NCBI GenBank assembly: GCA_902729315.2
Contig: LR746271.1
Location: 1,389,501 to 1,453,500 of the forward strand
DNA length: 64,000 nucleotides
DNA from: Spirodela intermedia
Taxonomy: Eukaryota > Streptophyta > Magnoliopsida > Alismatales > Araceae
Direction: 5' to 3'
Part shown: piece by piece, positions 19,804 to 29,076 of the stretch
Position numbering within the stretch: position 1 is the stretch's first letter
How the letters are laid out: each line of letters begins with the position of its first letter
The notes under the pieces: generated by a model
Database searches by the model: none
What the model was told of the DNA's origin: nothing
The model's input: only the letters and a program-made list of their open reading frames with translations
Translations under genes and position numbers: made by a program

Positions 19804-22524
19804 ATGGCGGACGCGGCTCTCGGCTACGTCGTGCAACGGGTCGGCGACCTCCTCATCAATGAAGCCGTCTTCCTGTACTCGGTGAAAGATCAGGTGGAAT
19901 GGGTCAAGGAGGAGCTCCAGGCGATGGAGTGCTTCCTGAAGGACGCCGACTCGAAGAGCAAGGGGGATGAAAGGGTGAAGAACTGGGTGAGGCAAGTGAG
20001 GGAAATCGCTTATCGGGCGGAGGACCTTGTCGAGTCCTTCGTCCTCGATGCCGATGGGAGACGTCGGAGGAGGAAGGGCTTCATCCGGACCATTTTGTGT
20101 TGCCGCCTTCCGTCCCCCAACGGCATCATCCTACTCCACCAATTCGGTGACGAGATCGAGGCCATACGGGCCAAAATCGATGAAATCAATCGACGAAGAG
20201 GTACCTACGGAATCCAGGACGTGGGCGGAGAGCCGGGGAGGCAGATCGACAACACAGTGCGGGAACGAAGGCGGGTCGTTCTCCATGCGACATATGCTGA
20301 TCTGGTGGGCATGGACGAGGAGAAGAACAGAATCGTGGAACATCTGTCGGACAAGAGCAAGAAGAAGAGGTCGGTGATCTCGATTGTGGGGATGGGCGGC
20401 CTCGGGAAGACCACTCTTGCTAAGAGAGTCTTCAACGAAGCAAAATCCAGGTTCAGTCACTCGGTTTGGATCGATGTCTCCCAGCAGTATTCCGCTGAGG
20501 ATCTCCTTGGAGAGATTCTTCTGCAGGTCAAGAAGACCAGAGAAGGGGAACTCGAGAAAATGACGAGGCCCAAGCGCGAGGAAATGCTTTACCAGACCTT
20601 GCTGGCGGATAACTACTTGATCGTCATGGATGACGTGTGGGACACCGACGTTTGGAAAATCCTCAGTCCGCATCTCCCAGACACCGAGAACGGAAGCCGG
20701 GTGCTCATCACCACCCGGTCCGTCGAAGTTGCCAGATCTGCGGATACATCTACCCCTCCCCTTAAGCTGGGATTTCTAACCGAGGAGGAGAGCTGGGAGC
20801 TCCTCTCCAGGAAGGCGTTCCCGAATCAGGAGGATATCGGAGTAGTCTGTTCAGAACCGTTGAGGGATGTCGGGAAACAGATTGCGAGGAAATGTGGGGG
20901 CCTGCCTCTGGCGCTGGTGGTGCTCGGGGGTCTGCTGTCGACGAAAGGTCCGTCACTTCGGGCGTGGAGGAGGGTCGCGGAGACACTAGTGTGGGAAACC
21001 AGCAAAGATGGCCGAGTGTGCTTGGATATACTGGCGCTGAGCTACGAGGACTTGCCCCGTCGCCTAAAGTGGTGTTTCCTTTATTTCAGTTCTCTTCCAG
21101 AGGACTTCGAGATTGAAGTCGACAAGCTGATTGGATTGTGGGTCGCGGAGGGGTTCGTCGAGCAAAGAGCAGGTGAAACACTGGAAGAAACTGCAGAGGA
21201 TTACCTGGGAGAGCTCGTCCAGAGGTGCATGGTGATGCGAGATGTATCTGAGCTACGATGCCGGATCCACGATGTGCTGCACGATTTTACTGTTGCAGAG
21301 GCCAAGGAGGTGGGGTTCCTCGTCTCTCACGGGATTGGAGACGACCGTGGGGCCTCCCAACTGGATTCCTCCGTGCGGCGGCTTTCTCTTCAAGGGGAAA
21401 AAGCGTGGTGCTGGGACTCGCAGTCCACTCCAAGACTGCGCACCTTGCTGACGTTGGGAGCCCGTCGCAAATTCGGTAAAAATAGAACCTTCCCCTTTCT
21501 ACATCTGAAACTGCTCAGAGTCGTCGATCTGGGGAGGACACGAATCGCCAAACTGCCAGAACAGGTTGGAGACCTGATCCATCTTCGATACTTGGGCTTG
21601 AAAAATACAAAGATAACGAGTCTTCCGTGTTCAGTGGGGAAACTTCGTCATCTACAGTGCTTGGACGCGGAGTGGACGGAAATCAAAACGATGCCCCGAG
21701 GTTTCTGGAAGATCGAGGCCCTACGCCAGGTCATCGTTCCCTTTCCAGTGGAGCCGGAGATGCTGGTGGCAGGCCTAAGCAACTTGCAGGTGCTCAAGAA
21801 GGTCCGGGCCGGGAGGTGGATAGATAGCTGCCTAGGGAGCCTTACCAGTCTCCGGGAGCTGCAAATAAGAGGCATCAAAGACTGTCATCATCCCGCGCTG
21901 TCATCTTGGCTACTGAAGTTGCCACGCCTGAAGAAGTTGGGCTTGCGAGGCGAGTCGATTCCAGATTGTCTGTGGACATCGTCCAGCTTTTCTTCCCTTC
22001 AGGTCTTATCCCTGACTGGGGAAGTGAGGAGGCCACCACAAGAATCAAGTTCTGGCGGCGACCAGTGGCCCCCCAATCTTACCCAACTCACACTAGAGTA
22101 CGCCAGTCTGAGTCAGGACTCGATTGCGGCGCTCGAGAAGCTCCCTGAACTTACATATCTGTATCTAGGTGCTGGATCCTACGAAGGGAACGAGATGATC
22201 TGCTCCCGCGGCGGGTTCCCGAAACTGGAGTTCCTCGAACTTTTTGCACTGAAGAAGTTAGAGAGGTGGGTAATTGAGGCCGGGGCCATGCCCCGCCTGA
22301 GGAGCTTGTGGATCACCTACTGCAGAAAGTTGGCGATGCTTCCGGAAGGGTTGCAACAGATGGCTGCATTGAAGGAGCTCGATTTGACTGATATGTCCCC
22401 TGAAATCCGTTCGAGAGCTCAAAAGGAGGGAGAGGACTGGCCCAAAATCCAACACATACCTTCAATCACCATTACAGTCATATCGAGTGACGGCGAGGTC
22501 GTATACGAGCGTATTTCGGATTAA
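19804..22524 (+). CDS. CNL disease resistance protein (906 aa, single exon)
   Basis: Intracellular immune receptor of the CC-NB-ARC-LRR class, most like the RPP8/RPP13 group by overall motif style. Rx-N coiled-coil domain about 5-100 with the EDVID-type motif AYRAEDLVESF (69-79). NB-ARC about 165-500: P-loop GMGGLGKTT 196-204, kinase-2 YLIVMDDVW 271-279, RNBS-B GSRVLITTRS 297-306, GLPL CGGLPLAL 364-371, RNBS-D CFLYFSSLPED 424-434, and IHD (488-490) in place of MHD. LRRs about 540-890 end in WPKIQHIPSI. There is no signal peptide or membrane segment. The start is a real ATG in the same place as in two paralogues. It is intact, intronless and full length for the class. Compared with 11110-13798 it is almost identical up to about residue 615 and differs mainly in the LRR. 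The C-terminal tail is about 15 residues longer than in CNL 1. Confidence 0.93.
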   Translation: MADAALGYVVQRVGDLLINEAVFLYSVKDQVEWVKEELQAMECFLKDADSKSKGDERVKNWVRQVREIAYRAEDLVESFVLDADGRRRRRKGFIRTILCCRLPSPNGIILLHQFGDEIEAIRAKIDEINRRRGTYGIQDVGGEPGRQIDNTVRERRRVVLHATYADLVGMDEEKNRIVEHLSDKSKKKRSVISIVGMGGLGKTTLAKRVFNEAKSRFSHSVWIDVSQQYSAEDLLGEILLQVKKTREGELEKMTRPKREEMLYQTLLADNYLIVMDDVWDTDVWKILSPHLPDTENGSRVLITTRSVEVARSADTSTPPLKLGFLTEEESWELLSRKAFPNQEDIGVVCSEPLRDVGKQIARKCGGLPLALVVLGGLLSTKGPSLRAWRRVAETLVWETSKDGRVCLDILALSYEDLPRRLKWCFLYFSSLPEDFEIEVDKLIGLWVAEGFVEQRAGETLEETAEDYLGELVQRCMVMRDVSELRCRIHDVLHDFTVAEAKEVGFLVSHGIGDDRGASQLDSSVRRLSLQGEKAWCWDSQSTPRLRTLLTLGARRKFGKNRTFPFLHLKLLRVVDLGRTRIAKLPEQVGDLIHLRYLGLKNTKITSLPCSVGKLRHLQCLDAEWTEIKTMPRGFWKIEALRQVIVPFPVEPEMLVAGLSNLQVLKKVRAGRWIDSCLGSLTSLRELQIRGIKDCHHPALSSWLLKLPRLKKLGLRGESIPDCLWTSSSFSSLQVLSLTGEVRRPPQESSSGGDQWPPNLTQLTLEYASLSQDSIAALEKLPELTYLYLGAGSYEGNEMICSRGGFPKLEFLELFALKKLERWVIEAGAMPRLRSLWITYCRKLAMLPEGLQQMAALKELDLTDMSPEIRSRAQKEGEDWPKIQHIPSITITVISSDGEVVYERISD

Positions 22525-23590
22525 GGGCAGGATTGTCCTTCGTATCATGTAATATCTGTAAACCTGCGATAGCATGGGAAAACCTGCCTTCTCCATTTGT
22601 GCTTTGGGAGCATTGTATGATGTCAACGAGGATTGAACGTGTGTTCTCCATTTGCTTCTGAATTCGATCATCCAACCTCACTATATCTGCCTAGTTGATG
22701 TGGGTCAACAACTTTCACTGTCAGGAAGAAACGAGTTTTTTTCCCCTCATAATTCGCGTAATCTGTCCTGATTGTTGGATTTCGAGATGAAATAACTTAT
22801 CATTGTTAGAGAATGATCCATATACTATAATAAAAGCCAATTTCATGATTGGCAGTCCGTTTGAGTTGGATTTGTTGGTTATACATCTGTTAACATAAAC
22901 CCAGATTTTGATATTTTCGCTGTGTGCACTGGGTTTCTAATGGTTGTATGACATAGCTACTCGTGAGGGAGCATGTCGAGGAATTATCTCACATTAAACA
23001 TGCCCATTCCCAATTATTTTTAAGTTGTGGGTTTTACACTCCATCAACAATTATTTCCTTGAACTATGTACTGCTATGTCAATAAATAATAGATCGATAA
23101 CATTGGAGACAATTCTTATTCAAGAGAAAGTCAACAGAAAGATTCGATTCGGATTTCGTACAGCCGGTGCTGCTGCTGCTGCCTGCGCGTAGGGCCTCCA
23201 GCTTGCTGAAGTTATATTGACTAGGAATTTCCATCTGCCATGGTGTTGTGGGAGGGAGCTGCTGGCCTCACTCGCATTAGGGCCAAGGGGAGTTGTCCGA
23301 TTGCCACGTGTGGAAAAACGGCCCGGTAAGAATCGGATACGACACTTGGCAAACGAGTGATCATCCTGCTCGTCGATAGCTCGATGGACAAGCACGATTC
23401 TCAACAGTACTTGAATGAAAGAAAACTCAGGGCTGGGCCAGGGACCGAAAATTCTCAAGGCTCTAATCATCGCGCGAGCAAACTGCCCACACGAGGGGAG
23501 GATTAGGGCCTGGTTTGTGGACGTAATTATAAACTAGCCTATGCATACATGAGGCGGAGATGGCGGGATGATGACAGGCTTTGATCCGTG
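22525..23590. other. 3' flank of CNL 906 with a truncated intron-2-like block
   Basis: From about 22630 to 23110 the sequence matches the distal beta-5 intron 2 block (7165-7600), including 'gatcatccaacctcactata'. From 23110 to 23590 I see nothing recognisable. The minus-strand frame at 23120-23470 has no motif and is not called. Confidence 0.6.
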
Positions 23591-23591
23591 A

Positions 23592-23745
23592 TGGTAAGGC
23601 TCCCTACGCAGCTACCTATCCAGCTCCCGGCCTGGACCTCCTTGAACACCTGCAAGTTTCTTAAGCCTGCCTGCTCCACCTGCCGTAAGGAAGCAGTGAG
23701 CCGAATATGGTGGAGGCAGGCTTAAGAAACTTGTAAATGCTTGAT
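23592..23745. repeat. Inverted repeat made of CNL LRR sequence (hairpin)
   Basis: 23592-23686 is CNL LRR sequence in reverse orientation (complement of the region equivalent to 13075-13165). It is followed at about 23698-23745 by LRR sequence in forward orientation. The two orientations overlap: 23653-23680 pairs with 23709-23733, a stem of about 25 bp with one 3-nt bulge and a loop of 28 nt. Core arm: CAAGTTTCTTAAGCCTGCC. The forward arm also exists alone at 26470-26500. A transcript would fold into an LRR-derived hairpin. Confidence 0.65.
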
Positions 23746-24050
23746 GGGTACCTAGGGTCGATGGACAGAAGGTGGGGAAGGGAGGGAAGACGATCACCAC
23801 AGAAAGGAAGAAGGATAGAGATAGAAAAAGAAGATTAAACAGAAATAGGACGTAGATTGGGCTCCGAAGAACATTGAGTTGGTTGGGGGCGTTCGAGTGT
23901 TGCCCCGCTCTCCCTCAGCCACAGCTGCCCTTCCTAAAGTCCTCACTTGAAGGGTTTGTTTGGTCCTTCAAGAAGGGGTGCTGGGTCCTTTGGGCCTCTT
24001 TTCAAGGCTGATAGTAATTAGGCCCACTGGGCCTCAACTGTGTGCTCAAG
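23740..24050. repeat. Short insertion element in CNL LRR sequence, copy 1
   Basis: The block begins after LRR-like 'aaacttgtaaatgctt' and ends where LRR-like 'ctcaaggaggtccgggccg' resumes. The same block, similarly placed within LRR sequence, occurs at about 26512-26898, and its right part at 33237-33484. Shared features include 'gggttgtttggtccttcaag'-like sequence and 'aattaggcccactggg'. No protein is encoded. It looks like a small non-autonomous insertion that was later duplicated with its host. Confidence 0.5.
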
Positions 24051-24059
24051 GAGGTCCGG

Positions 24060-25400
24060 GCCGGTGCTTATTTCATGTTTACCTTCAAACATCAGTTGGT
24101 TAAAACTGATTTCTATTCCATTTCTAGCCCGCCCAGTGCTTGCAAGAGAATCTCATCAGAATACTACTACTTTGATAGGCAAGTATTGTCTCAATCCCCC
24201 CCCCACACAGCTCATAAGATTGTCTCTTGCTTATTCGTTTTTGTTAGGTTTATTGACCTTGTTCTTCTTTTATTTATAAATAAGAGTTCCTTGTTCTTTC
24301 CTCGGGATGGTAGAAGCTGCTCTTCTGTTTTGTCGCACGAAACCATCTGGCGCAGTTGGCGGGGGAAGCAAAGGAGCAGAATCCAGCTTCTATTGCTACC
24401 GTGACGGTGAGTAGCCGATGGAGGGGGGAGGTCCACGCCTAGATTTGTAAATGATAGCCTCGGACTGGCTGAAATGAAGTCATCAATTAGTATAATAGAA
24501 AGATTTGGAAGGAGAAAAAGGAGGCATAATGATTCAAAGGAAGAATCTGAACTATATATTGCTCATGAAAAAAAAAGTGTCGAATGGAACTGAAGAAAGC
24601 AAGGGCAATCATACTCCAATTGCATCTGGCACCTATGCTCATTGTTTGGTGGTGAAAGCCTGAGAGAATTCGGCAATCCCTCTCTGTTCAGGTATGTTTC
24701 CACATGTTGAATATACTAGCTCTTTGTTTGTAATACTTGGGAGGTCATCCTTAATTTATTGGTTATATGATTGCTGAATGTTATATTCATTTTGATTTGA
24801 CGGCAATCTCGATCTTATTTGATTGTGTTTGATGGAAAGGAAAAAACCTACTTGGAATATGTTGAAATGCCTTGAAAATAATGTGCTAATCACACGAAGT
24901 TTCTCACATCCTATTTATCCGATCCATTTCTGAATTATACTTTTGTGACAATAATGTTTTTTTTCTTGTAGTGTTCTTCTGGAAACTATATCTAGGCTGC
25001 GAAATTAATATGGTCGGTTCCTCCCACTACATGAAATGGGTACATGAGAGTTAAATAGTCATTCATAGCTCCTTGAGAAAAATAATAGTATGGACCATAC
25101 TCATTTTAACATTGTCCTGACCTGGTGAATGATCCCTGTTGCCTGTCATGATGATGCCAATTTATCTCGTTGAATGAGTCTTGGTTTATTAATTATTTCT
25201 CATTGACGATGCAAAATCATGTAAAGTTTGTGTTCCACATTTTATTTGATGAATAAAGATAGGCCTATCCTTTGCACTTATTATTAGATCTGTTACTTGA
25301 ATGGAGATAACTTCGTCCATTCAGTTCTGTCTAAATTTTGTGATTCAAATTCCAGAAAATAGAATCTTTAGTGTTAGTCTGGTAATTGAAGTGTTATATA
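24060..25400. repeat. Segmental duplicate shared with 34500-36850
   Basis: Collinear similarity is seen with 34500-36850, interrupted by insertions in the second copy. Anchors: 'aactgaagaaagcaagggc', 'ttgattgtgtttgatggaaa' and 'aataatagtatggaccatac'-like sequence. It includes the exon-like segment (24205-24420). No gene is supported. Confidence 0.6.
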
Positions 25401-26384
25401 TGAAGACAACGAAATTCTAGCTTATAATTGTATAATTTGTATATATATTTATACAAATGCTGGAAATTTCAGTTTTCCTCTGCATACAATCAGGGAAATT
25501 AGAGTTTGTCTTGGTAAAATTCTTGCATGGACAGCACAATTTTTTTTTTTTGTGGGGGGTTTTTTGATTTTTGTTTTGGTAAATAAGTGTCTCTTCAGAA
25601 TCTGAGACATTTTCTGTTTAGCTCCTAGCGTCTTTCCCTCTGTTTTCATGTCTTTCAGTTATACAACTCCATTCAAAACGGGTTTCTTACTTCCAGACTG
25701 GCAACCTGTATGTCTCTGTTGTTGTTATTCTTAGTATGTCCTTGGAAAGTTATTTTAATTCTATTATATGGGGAGAGATTGCCATTTTTATGTTTTGTTC
25801 TGTGACACAGGAAGAGGAACCAAGGGTTCAGGGTATGCATAGACGTGAAAAGCTTCAGCGCTGAAGGCAAGTTTGTCTTGAGAAATAGATTTTTGTGACG
25901 GGGAGAAAACTTATAATGCTCTCTGCACGCAGGGAAGACAGAAAAACAAGAATGCATGAATTTGATCAAAAGGATCGAGAAGTTTGGAACTGAAGGCACT
26001 ACAACTTTTATTCACTTCTTAGAATTTTCACTGTTGATCGTAAACTCATGCATTTATTATGGTTCATTCACTGTTATTCTAACATCAATCATATTACCCA
26101 AATGTGCTGTAAAAAATTGAATAATAATATTTTTTGCCACAAACATTTACTGTTCTCTTAATTCCGTCTACTATGTTGCATTGGGTTGGCTTTTGGAAAT
26201 ACTATTATACCAATTTAATGATAAAACTTAGTTGTTTTTTTCCTTGTGTGTACGCAGTTCCATATGTGAATGGGACTCATTAGTCCGCTCTTTCGTAAGA
26301 TAGAAATTAGAAAACGGCTACGTTTCTTCTGTCATTTTACTGTGGAAAAGTTCTTCCGGTTCTTAGAAGAGTCAACCTCCTTCC
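25401..26384. other. AT-rich intergenic DNA
   Basis: Homopolymer T runs and scattered stops in all frames. Minus-strand frames at 25449-25649 and 25673-25999 have no recognisable motif. Nothing else is seen. Confidence 0.5.
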
Positions 26385-26960
26385 TCCTACGGAAATCGAA
26401 ATGATGTCGAGAGGTGTCTGGAAGATTGAGGCCTTATGGCAGGTCCTCGTAGAGAAACCAGTGGAGCCGAATATGGTGGAGGCAGGCTTAAGAAACTTGT
26501 CAATGCTTGATGGGTACCTCGGGTGGATGGACAGAAGGTGGAGAAGGGAGGAAGACGATAACCAGAGGTAGGACAAAGTATAGAGATAGAAAATGAAGAT
26601 TAAACAGAAGTAAGAAATAGATTGGGCTCCGAAGAACCTTGAGTTGGTTGGGGGAGTTGGAGAGTTTCCCCTCCCGCTCTCCCTCAGCCGCAGCTGTCCA
26701 ATATCATCTCGATGCCCTTCCCCTCTACGACCTAAGCCCTAATATTATTTTCCTTAAGTAGAGAAAAGACCAAGATAGCCTTTATAAAGTCCCCACCTGG
26801 AAGGGTTTGTTTGGTCCTTCAAGATGGGGTGCTGGGGGTCCTTTGGGCCTCTTTTCAAGGCCGATAGCAATTAGGCCCACTGGGGCCAAACTGTATCCTC
26901 AAGGAGGTCGGGGCCGCGAGCTGGATAGATAGCTGCAAATAACACGGATCAAAGGCTCGG
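26385..26960 (+). pseudogene. CNL LRR fragment split by a 385-bp insertion
   Basis: 26400-26511 encodes LRR sequence (RGVWKIEALWQVLVEKPVEPNMVEAGL-like). It is cut at about 26512 by the short insertion element, and LRR sequence resumes at about 26899 (ELDR-type 'gagctggatagatagctgcaaataac'). No CC or NB-ARC is present. The left part is the single-orientation relative of the hairpin arm at 23709-23745. Confidence 0.65.
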
Positions 26961-27939
26961 ATATTTGTTCGGGCTGTCACCTTTCTTTTCCTTGATTTAT
27001 GCATCATTTTGTCATTTTAAACTCCTATCAGTGAGTGCTTTGAGAAGCATCTTATTCATCTTGAAACCAATCCACAATGCAAAGATTGTTGTTTGCCTGT
27101 GTTCTTGTGTATATGCTCATGGTCCTCTAGCATTTCAATGTTTATAATAGACTCTGCCTCATTTCAATATTATTGGGCTCGTCCCTACAGAATTGTATAC
27201 TAGCTCATACTTGTATGAAATAACTTAATCTCAAACACTTACTTCTTAATGTATTATTTTAATGGAAATTAAGTTTAATGATGTCTTAATCTACATGATA
27301 TAAATATGTATGTTTGCATTGACATGAAATCCAATCTGATCACTTTAGCATTCTAGATCTGATTGAGTGAAGGTGAGAGAAAGAGATCTATGACACGAAG
27401 GAAATCCTCCAAACTAGAGAAGTCATATTCAAATTTAACGGAAAAACTTTGGGCGTTCCAAAACTTGTTGAAAGATGGCGACTCAAAGAGAATGAAAGAG
27501 GAAGGAACGAAGAACTAAACGAGGGTTGTTGGAGACACCATTTATTAGTGAAGGACATCTTCAAGTCCTTAAGTCCCGATGCAGAGCACAGGTGGCGAAG
27601 GACAACTTCAATGAAGGTGTCTATTGACAATATGTAGTTTTCTAAGGAAAAAGAATAGTCAATCATCCATTCATTAAGTTCCTTTGTGTGTCACTAGCCA
27701 ATCTAATAGGCTATTGCATGGTATACCAACTTGTGCTCTTAAGTCTCTACATCTTTCCATATTGGAGAAGTTGAGATTTCAATCTATGACTCAGATCTAG
27801 TAGTCATTGCTTGATTAAAGTCACAACATAAATTTGGTTTAGAAAAAGTCAACCATTGGGTAGTAAACCACCATCGCATGTTGTTGTTACCCAGCTGTAT
27901 TCATGACCATTGAGGCTTCACCGATTTTAGATGTTAGAT
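26961..27939. other. Intergenic DNA without recognised features
   Basis: Open frames exist on both strands at 27388-27666 but show no family motif. The base composition and stop density resemble decayed transposon sequence, which I cannot assign. Confidence 0.4.
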
Positions 27940-29076
27940 GAGGCGGTTAGTTTTTAAATACATTCCTTAAAATTATTTTTATTTATTATTTTGAAATAAA
28001 AGATAGCCATAAGGTAATCCTTATGAAACGTATGACCATTACTTCATTCAGGTGAATCAGTTAAAACTGCACAAAAAACTTGATTTCAGTCTAGTTAGGT
28101 GATGCCATGGAGATTTAGTGGAAATTGAACAAAAATATTTAAAACATAAAGTCCCTCTCACGTCAAGGTCACTTTGCATTCCCTAATTTTAACACGACTG
28201 GTCAAGCTCCAGCTAGACCAGTCGTGTTAAAATTTCTAGCTTAACACTGGCTAACAACGAAATAACCTTGCATTGGGAGGTTTTATGTTTTTTATCAAAA
28301 GATCCATTCAAATATTGGCCTGAATCATTCGTTTACTATTAGCAAAAAAAAAAACCTGCTTATTATTTGGTTGCCTGAGAGCGTATTGTTTCAAACTAAG
28401 TGATGAGGCCAAGGCTACTAAAACTCCCCGAGTTCACTACTTTTTTTGGCTAATTTTGTTGGAATTAACAACTCAAGTTCAACATTTCTAGCATGTAAAT
28501 AATATTTAAACGGTAAAAAATTTATAAAAAACATTGCATTTAGGGCAACAATGTCATACATTTTCACGGAACTTGTTGGATTTAGTACAAAATTACTGGG
28601 CAAGTTTAATCATCAATAATTGCCCACAATCTTCAAGTATGAGCATTTGAAGGAGAAAGCAAACCAGCTCTCAAGGTGAAATTACTTTCTAACGATTTTT
28701 TTGTTATGGTCAAGGCATGTTGGCTATGAAAATAAGTGTTGACCAATTTGTTGGGATGTTGGTGGATGAGGTGTATCAATGATAACCGACTTCCCATTCA
28801 CCAATTCCTTGAGTCAATTCAGTTTTCAGCGTCTTGGAATTTATTTCTTAAATTATTGGTCCGATAGATCGTGTTTTATCACAATTTTTGAGTTTATAAT
28901 AACAAAAAAAACATGAAGCTATTCTTTTTCTTATTGTTCTGCACTCTTACATTATGCCCAGTTGACCAAGATATTATCCTTCGGGCACTCATCGACCACA
29001 GAAGGAGCATAGGTGAGAAGTCTGATCGGATAAGCATTTCCAGATCTGGCAGAGAGCAGGCGAGAGGAGGAAAGGG
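27940..29076 (+). promoter_or_regulatory. CNL promoter block, copy 3, with one W-box
   Basis: 27940-28260 matches 10440-10620, and 28600-29076 matches 10640-11109. Only one TTGACC W-box remains (28739-28744); the partner found in the other two copies is lost. Extra sequence of about 340 bp sits between the two matched parts. It precedes the intact CNL at 29077. Confidence 0.5.
28185..28234. repeat. Perfect 19-bp inverted repeat upstream of CNL 911
   Basis: Arms 28185-28203 and 28216-28234 are exact reverse complements (core AACACGACTGGTC / GACCAGTCGTGTT) around a 12-nt loop. The equivalent place in the paralogous block near 18300-18340 has only a degenerate version. It could be a hairpin, a cruciform, or the footprint of a small foldback element. 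Confidence 0.7.

Noticed and set aside
27388-27666. Overlapping open frames on both strands
   Set aside because: Neither has motif support; they probably lie in decayed transposon sequence.
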